From: Staphylococcus croceilyticus
Lineage (GTDB): Bacteria > Bacillota > Bacilli > Staphylococcales > Staphylococcaceae
NCBI RefSeq assembly: GCF_002902575.1
Contig: NZ_PPRD01000014.1
Coordinates: 62,001-126,000 of the forward strand
Direction of reading: 5' to 3'
DNA: 64,000 nucleotides
The notes beneath the pieces were generated by a model. That model had not been told where the DNA came from. It saw only the letters and a program-made list of their open reading frames with translations, and did not search any database. Positions 35,735 through 45,174 of the stretch are shown piece after piece. The position numbers and the translations under genes were made by a program. Position 1 is the first letter of the stretch. Each line of letters starts with the position of its first letter.

Positions 35735-36604
35735 TTATGAAGACGTTTTTTTATCTTTATATAGATTCATATAAATGATAGAAATAATGATTAATATTGC
35801 ACCGGTTATAAATTTAGGCGTCAATGGTAAAGGGAAAAATGGAAAAGAAAATATAAACACGAATATAGGATTGAGGGTTCTGATAATATTCGCTTCACGA
35901 AATGAAATGTATTTAAGACCTTCATAGAATAATAACAGTCCTATTACGCCACTACACAAAGCAGAAAGTAAAATAGAAAATAAACCTATACCTATATGTA
36001 TAGTATGTAAATGATTCGTCACAATTAATATGATGCCTAATAACAAAGTAGAAGTCGCTTGATTGTATAGCAGAATGGTTTTTGAATCGATGTTATTTAC
36101 GGTCTTTTTAGCTAACATATTCGTTAATGCAAAAAAGAATGTATAAGATAGGGCGGCAATCACACCTAATATACTGTTAAAATCACCTGAAAAATGAGTG
36201 ATTAAAAATGAACCTATGATAGCAAACGCAATAGGAAGTGCATCATGTTTAGATAACGTTTCATTCAGAAAGAGCACTGAAAGAAGTAACGCAAATATAA
36301 TATAAAATCTTCCTAATAATCCTACGCTAACTGGATCTAACAAACTTAAACTTACATATTGAAGTAAAATGCCTATTGTATTAGTAATACCTAATAACCA
36401 AATAAACTTATTGTGATGTATTTTAATTCTACTTTTAGCAAGTAATACAGTTATTAATAATATTAAAGTTGAAAATAAAGCATTTAAAAAACTCGCTTGG
36501 ATAGGTGACAAATCAGTGAGTGAAACTTTATTTAATATGGGCGTCAAAGACATGATAGCTACGGAAATGATATTAAATAAATAACCTTTTTTAGTATTAT
36601 TCAT
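35735..36604 (-). CDS. EamA/DMT superfamily transporter
   Basis: 289 residues with about ten hydrophobic segments in two EamA repeats (about 5-135 and 150-280). The first repeat ends in FALLLSVLFLNETLSKHD, the usual EamA motif; the second ends with FFPLPLTPKFITGA. It exports or imports small metabolites; the substrate is unknown. Its ATG overlaps the stop of the Nudix gene by 4 nt, so the two are coupled. Confidence 0.82.
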   Translation of the reverse strand: MNNTKKGYLFNIISVAIMSLTPILNKVSLTDLSPIQASFLNALFSTLILLITVLLAKSRIKIHHNKFIWLLGITNTIGILLQYVSLSLLDPVSVGLLGRFYIIFALLLSVLFLNETLSKHDALPIAFAIIGSFLITHFSGDFNSILGVIAALSYTFFFALTNMLAKKTVNNIDSKTILLYNQATSTLLLGIILIVTNHLHTIHIGIGLFSILLSALCSGVIGLLLFYEGLKYISFREANIIRTLNPIFVFIFSFPFFPLPLTPKFITGAILIIISIIYMNLYKDKKTSS

Positions 36605-37014
36605 GACGCGCCTCTAAATATTTCTTCATATAATCCATCTTGAAACGATAATACACTTTTATCTAGTGGTTCTTTCGTAAGTATTCTTTCAGTAGTTTCT
36701 GATTCTTTGGGAATATCTTCAAAATAACTTACTTCAGCTTTCACAATTGTAGTAGTATGCCCGTTAGGAAGTACATAGTATCCTATATATTCAATATCAC
36801 TTTCATTGATAATGGCACCAGATTCTTCATAAGCTTCTCTAATAGCAGTCTCATTCATCGTTTCATTATTATCAATCTTTCCTCCAGTCAATTCCCACGC
36901 TCTTTTTTTATTCTTAACAAAAACGAATTGGTCTTGATAGGTTAAGACAATTAACACAGAATCATAGTTTGTCACTGTCTTGTTAAATTGAAGATTGATT
37001 TGGTCTATATTCAT
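36601..37014 (-). CDS. Nudix hydrolase
   Basis: 137 residues. A complete Nudix box is present from Gly45: GX5EX7REUXEEXGU with Glu51, Arg59-Glu60, Glu63-Glu64 and Gly66. It hydrolyses nucleoside diphosphates linked to another group; substrate unknown. AGGAGGTTC precedes the ATG. It is first in an operon with the EamA transporter, which may remove or import a related metabolite. Confidence 0.87.
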   Translation of the reverse strand: MNIDQINLQFNKTVTNYDSVLIVLTYQDQFVFVKNKKRAWELTGGKIDNNETMNETAIREAYEESGAIINESDIEYIGYYVLPNGHTTTIVKAEVSYFEDIPKESETTERILTKEPLDKSVLSFQDGLYEEIFRGAS

Positions 37015-37153
37015 TTTCTTGAACCTCCTTTATATTCCATAACTCACACTAACTCGTATAAATATATTATTTTATATTTATATAATAATAAAGTTAATTA
37101 TATAACTTTTTTCGAAAAAGGGTACTCAGTTCTTTGAAAATACATAAAGAAAT

Positions 37154-37180
37154 GCCCACAAAGTCGTAGAATTTGTGGGC
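37154..37180 (-). terminator. terminator of the exporter-DUF4811 operon
   Basis: GCCCACAAA (37154-37162) pairs with TTTGTGGGC (37172-37180); on the minus strand it is followed by ATTTCTTT. Confidence 0.8.
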
Positions 37181-37204
37181 AATCTATGGAATTAAAATTT
37201 AAAT

Positions 37205-37945
37205 TTACTTAAGCATTTCTTTAATTTGTTGTGTAGCTAAACGTTGTTTTTCCGTGTTTAAATAATCTTTCATTTCTTTTTCAGAAGCCTTAGGATGTTC
37301 TTTTTTATAAGATATCATTTTCTTTTGAAGTGCCTCTTTCATTTTATCTTGTGATTTAGATGACATCGATCGTTGTTGTTTTTGAAGTTTTTTCGCTTCT
37401 TTTGCGTCTAAGACTACCCATGTGTCACTTGGCACAGTTACTACTGATGTTTGTTTAATCAGTTCTTTATCCTCTTTACCGTAATCAAATAAATAGCGAT
37501 AATAATCATTTTTCCAAGTCCAGTATTCTTTTTTAGTTTTTACTGTAGCTTTATTGACGTTAGATGTTTCATAATATGCTACTTTCTTTACTGAGTCAGA
37601 TACATCTTCTTTGTTAGTACTTGGTTTAAAGTGAGCAGATGGTTTATCATCACTTTGTTTATCTTTATACACCATGACATAGTTATAAGAATTATTACCA
37701 ATTTCATTTGCAATTAACATATTCGTAGGTGATTTGTCTGAACCAGCTGAATATATTTGTTTCTCTGGTTCATTGACTGTCGTTTTTTCCATACCGAAGT
37801 GATGTGTCATATTTAACACAATGCCGATGATTAAACCTATGAATAATAAAGTTGTAATTGAACCTAAAATATAACGAGTAAGTTTATGTGGAATGAGTAG
37901 CCATGATGCAAACATAGCTATTGTTAATACTATTAAAATAATCAT
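37205..37945 (-). CDS. DUF4811 family membrane-anchored protein
   Basis: 246 residues. Two N-terminal hydrophobic helices (about 2-17 and 25-48) are followed by an extracytoplasmic or periplasm-like domain (55-190) and a Lys/Gln-rich helical tail. Its ATG directly follows the exporter stop with no gap. DUF4811 proteins accompany DHA2 drug exporters in staphylococci, so it is probably a partner or modulator of the pump. Confidence 0.7.
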   Translation of the reverse strand: MIILIVLTIAMFASWLLIPHKLTRYILGSITTLLFIGLIIGIVLNMTHHFGMEKTTVNEPEKQIYSAGSDKSPTNMLIANEIGNNSYNYVMVYKDKQSDDKPSAHFKPSTNKEDVSDSVKKVAYYETSNVNKATVKTKKEYWTWKNDYYRYLFDYGKEDKELIKQTSVVTVPSDTWVVLDAKEAKKLQKQQRSMSSKSQDKMKEALQKKMISYKKEHPKASEKEMKDYLNTEKQRLATQQIKEMLK

Positions 37946-39463
37946 TTATTTTTCCTCACTTTCTGAATTATTCATTTTCAAGAAAGGAACAATTATTAAA
38001 CCAATTACTGCAAAAGCTACACCTATTAAGAAAGCTGTGTTAAATCCATCAATAGAAGCTTGTTGTGCGTGTTCGGCAAACTGTAATGGATTAGCATCTT
38101 TTAAACTTTTAGATGGCATATTATTGTTAATTATGTTTTGTGTAATAGATGTAAGTAAAGCTACAGCAATAGAAGATGCAACTTGTCTAGCAGTGTTGTT
38201 TGATGCAGTACCATGTGTACCCATTTCAGTTGGAAGTGCATCCATTGCATTTGTAGTTAATGGCATCATCATTAAAGCAACACCAAACATACGAATTGAG
38301 TATAAAACCAAAATAAGTGTAGGCGATGTTGTATCAGTTAAAAATCCAAATGGTAATGAAGCAAATGATAAAATTAAAAATCCAACAAAGGCTAAACGTT
38401 TTATACCTACTTTGTTATAAAGGGCACCAGAAATGGGTGATATAAAACCTAACATTAATGCGCCGGCTAATAATGTTAAACCAGATTTAAAAGGTGAGAA
38501 CCCATGAATATTTTGTAAATAAGTTGGTAACATCATTTCGACCCCGTACATCGCCATAGTAACGACGATAAGTCCGATTGTCGCAACTACAAACCCTTTA
38601 GATTTAAATACACGTAAGTCTAAGAATGGATCGTCTAATTTAAATTGACGTATACAGAACCAAGCTATAATAATTAAGCTAATTGTTAATGGTAATATGA
38701 CGTAATTGAAGCTTCCCCATCCTTCGCTAGAGACATTTGAGAAACTCCATAAAAATAGTCCAAATCCAATGCTAGAGAGAATAAGAGATAAGATGTCTAA
38801 TTTGATTTTTCTATTTGGTATGACGTCTTTCATGAAGATGAAACTTAAAACGAATGCAATAGCAACAACAATAATTGGGATGACAAATATATTTCTCCAT
38901 GAATCACTAATTGTTAGTCCTAAAATGACGTGGTCTTTATCTAGTATCCATCCAGCAAATGTTGGTCCAAGTGCTGGTGCAAGACCTACAGCTAAACCAC
39001 TTAGTCCCATTGCAGTTCCACGTTTATTTGGTGGAAACATATTAATAATAATAATTTGCATTAAAGGCATCATTAAACCAACAGCGATTGCTGTAACGAT
39101 ACGACCAGTTAAAAATATAATCCAACTATCACTATTTGATGGAGCGATAGCTGTTAAAACTAAACCGACTAATAAAATGCCGTATGCAATGACGTGTAGC
39201 CATTTAGTAGAAAATCGTGTAGCTAAGTAAGCTGATACAGGCACCATTATTCCGTTCGCTAATAAGAACCATGTAGTAGCTTGTTGAGCTGTACTGAAAT
39301 CTATATCAAAGTCTTTCATTAATGTTGGTAGTGCAGTACCCAATGATGTTTGCATTAAAGCTCCAGCAAATGTTGCAAGCAAAATCACAACCATGACCAT
39401 GAATTTACTATATGGTTTTCCATGAGTATCTAAATCGAATTTTGTATTTATATTCTCTGACAT
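37946..39463 (-). CDS. MFS transporter, DHA2 (EmrB/LmrB-like) drug exporter
   Basis: 505 residues with 14 predicted membrane segments. Motif C-like GLSGLAVGLAPALGPTFAGWI (about 152-172) marks a drug/H+ antiporter, and TFAGALMQTSLGTALPTLM is the DHA2 helix-1 signature. It exports toxic compounds. GGAGGATTAT precedes the ATG. It is first in an operon with DUF4811 and divergent from a TetR regulator with a palindrome between. Individual drug substrates cannot be predicted. Confidence 0.87.
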   Translation of the reverse strand: MSENINTKFDLDTHGKPYSKFMVMVVILLATFAGALMQTSLGTALPTLMKDFDIDFSTAQQATTWFLLANGIMVPVSAYLATRFSTKWLHVIAYGILLVGLVLTAIAPSNSDSWIIFLTGRIVTAIAVGLMMPLMQIIIINMFPPNKRGTAMGLSGLAVGLAPALGPTFAGWILDKDHVILGLTISDSWRNIFVIPIIVVAIAFVLSFIFMKDVIPNRKIKLDILSLILSSIGFGLFLWSFSNVSSEGWGSFNYVILPLTISLIIIAWFCIRQFKLDDPFLDLRVFKSKGFVVATIGLIVVTMAMYGVEMMLPTYLQNIHGFSPFKSGLTLLAGALMLGFISPISGALYNKVGIKRLAFVGFLILSFASLPFGFLTDTTSPTLILVLYSIRMFGVALMMMPLTTNAMDALPTEMGTHGTASNNTARQVASSIAVALLTSITQNIINNNMPSKSLKDANPLQFAEHAQQASIDGFNTAFLIGVAFAVIGLIIVPFLKMNNSESEEK

Positions 39464-39548
39464 AATAATCCTCCTTTAAAAGTACTGATTAAATGTAACA
39501 ACTTTTTTTAGAAAAAAGGAGAACAAAATAATCTTCAGTGTTTAAAAT

Positions 39549-39563
39549 AATACACAATGTATT
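39549..39563. promoter_or_regulatory. candidate TetR operator in the exporter/tetR intergenic region
   Basis: AATACA-CAA-TGTATT is a perfect inverted repeat (6-bp arms) 38 nt before tetR and about 86 nt before the exporter. A half-site ATGTATT recurs at 39567. Binding is inferred from position. Confidence 0.5.
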
Positions 39564-39601
39564 AAAATGTATTATATTGATAACTATGGAAGGGTGAAAA
39601 A

Positions 39602-40201
39602 ATGAGTTATAGCAGAAAAACACAACTAACACAACGATTACTTAAAGAAGCATTAATTAAATTGTTACAACATAAAAATTTTGAAGAAGTGACGATTAAT
39701 GAAATTGCTGAGGAAGCATATGTAACTAGAAGTACATTTTATAGATACTACGAGGATAAATATGAATTATTATCTGATATCGAAGATGAAATTTTAAATT
39801 ATATTAAAACACAACGAGAATTTGATGTAAGTCAATTTGATGAGATGAATATCTTTAAAACAAAAAGTATCGTCAATCTCTTTAAGTCTTTAGACCCTTA
39901 TTCAGATGTATTGAAAGTGTTATTAACAAATCCAGGTATTATTAGTTTCCGTATGAAAATTAGAAAAGTGGTCTCACATCGACTTGACTTTCTAAATCAA
40001 ATTGGCAGTGGCTCTAAGGTACGTATCGACCTAGGCAAAGAGTATCTTGTAGCTATCATTATTAATACGTTTGAATATTGGTCATTACATAAAGATGACG
40101 TTGATGAAAGAGAAATTGCACAACTTATTACCGAAGTACATCATAAAGGAATTGTCCATGCATTAGGTATAAATATAGATGATATAAGAAAATTAACATA
40201 A
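39602..40201 (+). CDS. TetR family regulator of the DHA2 exporter
   Basis: 199 residues. HTH: TQRLLKEALIKLLQHKNFEEVTINEIAEEAYVTRSTFYRYYEDKYELL (about 9-56). The C-terminal ligand domain is the TetR_C_33/YxaF-like kind. It is divergent from the exporter with an inverted repeat in the 138-nt gap. No clear terminator follows it. Confidence 0.87.
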   Translation: MSYSRKTQLTQRLLKEALIKLLQHKNFEEVTINEIAEEAYVTRSTFYRYYEDKYELLSDIEDEILNYIKTQREFDVSQFDEMNIFKTKSIVNLFKSLDPYSDVLKVLLTNPGIISFRMKIRKVVSHRLDFLNQIGSGSKVRIDLGKEYLVAIIINTFEYWSLHKDDVDEREIAQLITEVHHKGIVHALGINIDDIRKLT

Positions 40202-40380
40202 AGTTAAAATAATTTGATTTTTCAGATAAATTGAAGCATATTATTAAACTAAGAAGTATAAATATTCAAAAAGTTACTTGTTACTCAGCATTTTAAAAAA
40301 ACAAAGGGGTATGTTGTTTAACTGTACATCTAGAACTTTTCAAACTGAATAGCTTACTCCATAGGATGGAGAAGAAGACT

Positions 40381-41784
40381 ATGGAAGATAAACTACAAAG
40401 AGGATTGTCTAATAGGCATATTCAATTAATTGCAATTGGCGGAGCAATAGGGACGGGATTATTTTTAGGGGCAGGTCAATCGATTCATTTGGCTGGACCA
40501 TCTATCTTATTAACCTACATTGTTGTAGGCTTGGTATTATTCTTATTCATGAGAGCAATGGGAGAGATGCTTCTTTCGAATTTAGGATTTAAATCATTTG
40601 CCGATATTGCGCACACTTATATCGGACCATTGGCAGGATTTATTGTAGGTTGGACGTACTGGTTTACATGGATCGTAGCAGGTATGGCAGAGGTAACAGC
40701 AGTTGCGAAGTATGTGAATTTCTGGTGGTCGACTATTCCAAGTTGGTTAACGGCTTTATTTACAGTATTAGTATTGATGGTTTTGAATTTAATGAGCGCT
40801 AAAATATTTGGGGAATTAGAGTTTTGGTTCGCATTAATTAAAGTAACAACGATTATTGCATTAATCGTAGTGGGTATTGTCATGATTGTCATGGGTACTC
40901 ACACAGCAAGTGGTACAGCGAAATTATCTAATATTTGGAGCCACGGCGGTTTCTTCCCACATGGTATGACAGGGTTCTTACTCTCATTCCAAATGGCTAT
41001 CTTTTCATTCATTGGAATTGAGCTCATTGGTATTACGGCTGGAGAAACGAAAAATCCTCATAAAACTATTCCCCAAGCGATCAATAATGTACCTTATAGA
41101 ATTCTAATCTTTTATATCGGTTCATTAGCAGTCGTGATGTCAGTAGTACCGTGGGATAAATTGAATCCAGCTGACAGCCCATATGTAAAATTGTTTGGCT
41201 TAGTGGGTATTCCATTTGCGGCCGGTGTTATTAACTTTGTTGTATTAACTGCTGCAGCATCTGCGTGTAATAGTGGTATCTTTGCAGACAGTAGAACAAT
41301 GTATGGTTTAGCTGCACGTAAACAGGCGCCTCCATTTTTACAAAAAACGAATAAACACGGCGTGCCATACTACTCAATCTTAATCACATGTGGCTTATTA
41401 CTAATCGCCGTAGTATTAAACTACGTTATTCCAAATGCTACTGAAGTATTTGTATATATTACAACGGTATCTACCGTACTTAATATCATCATCTGGACAA
41501 TTATTATGATTGCTTATCTTGGTTTCTTGAAAAATAAACCGGAATTACATGAACAAAGTAAATTTAGATTACCAGGTGATAAAGTAAGCGCATATCTAAT
41601 TTTAACGTTTTTCGTCTTTATCTTTATCGTACTCGCATTAGATAAAGATATTAGAATTGGTGTATTAGTTGCACCAGCATGGTTAGCAGTATTATGTTTA
41701 ATGTTCTTACGTTACAAAAAAGAAAAACGTAAAGAAGGCATTGATTTAGACGAAGTAAAAAAAGACCCAGCAATTAATGATTAA
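40381..41784 (+). CDS. amino acid permease (CycA/AapA-like D-serine/D-alanine/glycine type)
   Basis: 467 residues from ATG 40381, with 12 hydrophobic segments. LQRGLSNRHIQLIAIGGAIGTGLFLG (4-29) is the amino acid transporter (AAT) family helix-1 signature; MRAMGEMLLSNLGFKSFADIA follows, and the last helices end in a charged tail. The best match by eye is the D-serine/D-alanine/glycine:H+ symporter group. GGAG 9 nt before 40381 supports that start; the frame extends to an earlier ATG at 40366 which overlaps the site. It is monocistronic. Confidence 0.83.
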   Translation: MEDKLQRGLSNRHIQLIAIGGAIGTGLFLGAGQSIHLAGPSILLTYIVVGLVLFLFMRAMGEMLLSNLGFKSFADIAHTYIGPLAGFIVGWTYWFTWIVAGMAEVTAVAKYVNFWWSTIPSWLTALFTVLVLMVLNLMSAKIFGELEFWFALIKVTTIIALIVVGIVMIVMGTHTASGTAKLSNIWSHGGFFPHGMTGFLLSFQMAIFSFIGIELIGITAGETKNPHKTIPQAINNVPYRILIFYIGSLAVVMSVVPWDKLNPADSPYVKLFGLVGIPFAAGVINFVVLTAAASACNSGIFADSRTMYGLAARKQAPPFLQKTNKHGVPYYSILITCGLLLIAVVLNYVIPNATEVFVYITTVSTVLNIIIWTIIMIAYLGFLKNKPELHEQSKFRLPGDKVSAYLILTFFVFIFIVLALDKDIRIGVLVAPAWLAVLCLMFLRYKKEKRKEGIDLDEVKKDPAIND

Positions 41785-41813
41785 ATGATAAAGAAATAGT
41801 TACACAATTATGT

Positions 41814-41858
41814 AAACGTATTTTTACTATTATAATAGTAGAAATACGTTTCTTTTTT
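41814..41858 (+). terminator. intrinsic terminator of the amino acid permease
   Basis: A 17-bp stem (41814-41830 with 41835-41851, one wobble), loop TATA, then CTTTTTT. Confidence 0.9.
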
Positions 41859-41981
41859 ATTATTTTCTTCTATTATTAAAGCTCATTTAAGGAAGGGGTA
41901 GGACTAAAAAATTAAATATTTGAACTTCGGTTTCTTCATTTTGTGCTTAAATTGTACTATTTAAAAATAAAATATTAAATA

Positions 41982-41996
41982 AATATTCTGAAAATT
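41982..41996. promoter_or_regulatory. CodY box upstream of the PfoR-like gene
   Basis: AATATTCTGAAAATT matches AATTTTCWGAAAATT at all but one position, 72 nt before the start codon. Confidence 0.5.
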
Positions 41997-42067
41997 TAGA
42001 TATTGTGATATAGTAAGATGCATCATCACTAATTTAAGTGTGTATCAACATCTTAGGAGGTATCAAT

Positions 42068-43126
42068 ATGACAACAGAGCTTAAAAATATAGGAGTCAAA
42101 GATTTTACATTTAGAGTACTTTCCGGTGTAGCAATCGGGATTGTTGTTGGTTTAGTACCTAATGCCATTTTGGGTGAAATCTTTAAAGCGCTCATGCATC
42201 ATCATCCCGTGTTTGCGACTTTTCTACATGTCGTACAAGCAATGCAGTTTACTGTTCCAGCTTTAATCGGAGCACTTATCGCCTTGAAATTTGAAATGAC
42301 ACCACTTGCGATTGCTGTCGTGGCATGTGCATCATATGTGGGAAGTGGCGCCGCACAATTTAAAAATGGCGTTTGGGTTATTGCAGGTATCGGTGACTTA
42401 ATTAATACGATGATTACTGCTGCCATTGCAGTGCTTTTAATCTTATTAGTAGAAAAACGCGTAGGCAGTATGGCGCTTATCGTTTATCCAACTGTAGTGG
42501 GTGGATTATCAGCGACAATTGGTGTGCTAATTCTACCTTATGTCCATATGATTACAACTGGTATTGGAAATATAGTTAATAGTTTCACTGAATTACAACC
42601 AGTCTTAATGTGTATGTTAATTTCTATGGTATTTAGCTTCATTATTATTTCGCCGTTATCAACGGTAGCAATTGCGATTGCGATTGGTATTACAGGTTTA
42701 GCTGCTGGATCAGCATCTATTGGAATTTCAGCTACTGAAGCAGTATTACTCATTGGTACTAGCCAAGTGAATCGTGTTGCCGTACCAATTTCTATCTTCT
42801 TCGGTGGGGTAAAAATGATGATGCCTAACATGGTTAAATATCCAATTATTATGTTACCTATTTTAATTACTGCAGCAGTTTCAGGTATCGCTGGAAGTTT
42901 AATTGGTATTGCCGGTACAAAAGAATCCGCAGGTTTTGGTTTCATCGGTATGATCGGACCAATCAGTGCGTTTAAGTTTTTACATGTGGATTCAGCTATA
43001 ATGAGTATCCTATTAATTGTATTAGGATTCTTCGTTGTACCGTTATTAACTGCATTTATTCTAGATATTGTCTTACGTAAAGTTTTAAAATTATATACTA
43101 ACGATATTTATAAATTTATGGGCTAA
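42068..43126 (+). CDS. PfoR-like / PTS IIC-like membrane protein
   Basis: 352 residues with about ten hydrophobic segments and very little loop. The pattern (FTFRVLSGVAIGIVVGLVPNAI near the start, LPYVHMITTGIGNIVN mid-protein, GFGFIGMIGPISAF later) is that of the PfoR/COG3641 family, related to PTS IIC membrane domains. The name reflects perfringolysin regulation in Clostridium, but a transport role is more likely; the substrate is unknown. AGGAGG precedes ATG 42068. A CodY-like box upstream suggests nutrient control. Confidence 0.7.
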   Translation: MTTELKNIGVKDFTFRVLSGVAIGIVVGLVPNAILGEIFKALMHHHPVFATFLHVVQAMQFTVPALIGALIALKFEMTPLAIAVVACASYVGSGAAQFKNGVWVIAGIGDLINTMITAAIAVLLILLVEKRVGSMALIVYPTVVGGLSATIGVLILPYVHMITTGIGNIVNSFTELQPVLMCMLISMVFSFIIISPLSTVAIAIAIGITGLAAGSASIGISATEAVLLIGTSQVNRVAVPISIFFGGVKMMMPNMVKYPIIMLPILITAAVSGIAGSLIGIAGTKESAGFGFIGMIGPISAFKFLHVDSAIMSILLIVLGFFVVPLLTAFILDIVLRKVLKLYTNDIYKFMG

Positions 43127-43155
43127 GGCTGTAAATTTTTGAAATAATACTATTG

Positions 43156-43206
43156 TGAGGAATTGATAAGGATGTCTTTATGACCAATTATTGGTTCCTC
43201 ATTTTT
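43156..43206 (+). terminator. intrinsic terminator of the PfoR-like gene
   Basis: TGAGGAATTGATAA (43156-43169) pairs with TTATTGGTTCCTCA (43188-43201, wobbles in the middle), then T5. Confidence 0.8.
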
Positions 43207-43292
43207 CGAAAAATAAAATTATTATAAAATAGCTTGTGAGTAATAGTGTTACAATAAAATAAATAGTAATTAAACAAAAGGATGGATGGTAT

Positions 43293-44717
43293 ATGGCTAA
43301 TAAAATTGAAACATTAGCACTAAGAACGGCAGAGTTAACAAGACAAACACACGAATTAGGCATTCCTGTCATGATACTATTTGAAGGGGTTCCGGCATCA
43401 GGTAAAACGCGTTTATCAAATGAATTATTATTAAACTTTGACGCAAAATATACACGCTTTATTGCCACGCAATCACCACAATCAGATGATTTAAGATATC
43501 AATTCTTACAAAAATATTGGAACACTTTACCTGCAAAAGGAGATATTAATGTTTATTTCCGTAGTTGGTATTCACATTATTTAGATTATCGTGAGAATGA
43601 AATTAAACATAATAGATATAAAAATTATGATGTTTTAAAAGAACAGATTTATTCTTTTGAAAAAATGCTGAAAAAAGATAACTATGAAATTATTAAATTC
43701 TTCATTGAAATTAATGAAGAAAAACGCCAAGAACACATTAAACAAACAAAAGAGAATCCTTTAATGCGTTGGAAGGTACAAGAATATGGCAATGTCTTAC
43801 CTACTGAAACGTATTTAGATGATATGCATCAATTTATTAAAAGAGATAAACAATGGAAGATTATTGATTATACCGAACGACAAAATGCGATAGAAAAAAT
43901 GTATCATCATATTATAGAACGTTTAGAACATGCGATTGATAAACATCAAAAACAAGAAAAGCACGTTGATGGTGAATTCACGCCAGACTTTAAAACAGAT
44001 TTATTCGATATTAATGTAGATAAAGTATCAAAAGGTGAATATAAGCAATTAATTACTGAATTACAACAACGTATGCGAGAAATTCAATTTGCTTTATATG
44101 ATAGAAAGATTCCGCTTATCTTAGTATTTGAAGGTATGGATGCAGCCGGGAAAGGTGGCAATATTAAACGTATCAGAGAAAAACTTGACCCAACAGGTTA
44201 TGAAGTAAATGGAATTAGTGCGCCAACAGATGTAGAACTAAAGCATCATTATTTATGGCGTTTTGCGAAAGATATGCCAAGAAGCGGACACATTGAGTTA
44301 TTTGACCGCAGTTGGTATGGTCGCGTACTTGTTGAACGAATTGAAGGCTTCGCCACTACAAAAGAATGGCAACGTGCGTACGATGAAATTAATTCTTTTG
44401 AGAAAATGTGGACAGATGAAGGGGCTATTCTTTTAAAATTCTTCCTTACATTAGATAAAGATGAACAATTAAAACGATTTAAAGATCGTGAACAAAATGT
44501 CGATAAACAATGGAAGATTACTGACGAAGATTGGCGTAATCGTGAAAAATGGGATTTATATGTCGAAGCGAGTCACGATATGATTGAAAAAACGAATACC
44601 TCTTATGCGCCATGGTTAGTTGTTCCAGCAGATCATAAAAAAACGTCACGCATAGAAATACTAAAATACATTATTCGAAAATGTGAAAAAGTACTATGGG
44701 GCGTAAAAGATTATTAA
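43293..44717 (+). CDS. polyphosphate:AMP phosphotransferase (two PPK2 domains)
   Basis: 474 residues made of two PPK2 modules, the class II layout that turns AMP to ADP using polyphosphate. Module 1 (about 20-225) has Walker A GVPASGKT (32-39) but lacks the full catalytic set. Module 2 (about 250-470) is complete: GMDAAGKGG (281-289), SAPTDVELKHHYLWRF, DRSWYGRVLVERIEGF and the lid WKITDEDWRNREKW. Monocistronic, with AAAGGATGG before the ATG and a strong terminator after it. It probably links polyphosphate reserves to adenylate charge under stress. Confidence 0.88.
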   Translation: MANKIETLALRTAELTRQTHELGIPVMILFEGVPASGKTRLSNELLLNFDAKYTRFIATQSPQSDDLRYQFLQKYWNTLPAKGDINVYFRSWYSHYLDYRENEIKHNRYKNYDVLKEQIYSFEKMLKKDNYEIIKFFIEINEEKRQEHIKQTKENPLMRWKVQEYGNVLPTETYLDDMHQFIKRDKQWKIIDYTERQNAIEKMYHHIIERLEHAIDKHQKQEKHVDGEFTPDFKTDLFDINVDKVSKGEYKQLITELQQRMREIQFALYDRKIPLILVFEGMDAAGKGGNIKRIREKLDPTGYEVNGISAPTDVELKHHYLWRFAKDMPRSGHIELFDRSWYGRVLVERIEGFATTKEWQRAYDEINSFEKMWTDEGAILLKFFLTLDKDEQLKRFKDREQNVDKQWKITDEDWRNREKWDLYVEASHDMIEKTNTSYAPWLVVPADHKKTSRIEILKYIIRKCEKVLWGVKDY

Positions 44718-44760
44718 AAATAAGTAATTGATATTATAGTTTTTAACCAAGTAAATCATT

Positions 44761-44799
44761 TCAAGAGACTATTTTATAGAATAGTTTCTTGATTTTTTT
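44761..44799 (+). terminator. intrinsic terminator of the polyP:AMP phosphotransferase
   Basis: A 13-bp stem (44761-44773 with 44780-44792, one wobble), 6-nt loop, then T7. Confidence 0.9.
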
Positions 44800-45174
44800 G
44801 TTTTAAATAGAAAAATTTAATGAAAAACAAGATGTTAGAAATATTACAGGTGTGTAACAAAGTCGTAATTTGTAATATTACGAATTATGTAAAACGATTG
44901 TAAAATTCTTAAAAGAGTAATGTAAATCCTTATTTCATAATGAAATTTTAAACTCAAAACCTAAAAATGTATTGTTACAACACACTTCAGTAATATTTCA
45001 ATATTACAAAATATAATCTCTATTGTAATTTTTTGTAAGATAAGCGTAATATTATTCGTATTTTTTTGTGTTATAGTAGCTAATGTCAAAAGTTAAACAA
45101 AAAACACAAACGCATTAACACAAAGAAATTAACAAATCGAAAATATAAACTAAATTCTTGGAGGAATTATTTTT
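44800..45174 (+). other. long AT-rich leader/promoter region of isaA
   Basis: 375 nt without a gene. It contains the WalR box (44888-44904), several TGTAAT/ATTACA half-sites near 44850-45040 (including TGTAAT-N4-TGTAAG, one base short of the consensus spacing) and the ribosome site GGAGG near 45162. Confidence 0.5.
44888..44904. promoter_or_regulatory. WalR box upstream of isaA
   Basis: TGTAAA-ACGAT-TGTAAA is a perfect match to the WalKR consensus of two TGTWAH hexamers with a 5-nt spacer. It is about 270 nt before the start codon. isaA-type genes are known WalKR targets in S. aureus. Confidence 0.75.

Noticed and set aside
38706..39230. 174-codon plus-strand frame opposite the DHA2 exporter
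   Set aside because: Antisense frame of a hydrophobic protein with periodic low-complexity composition; the exporter is clear on the other strand.
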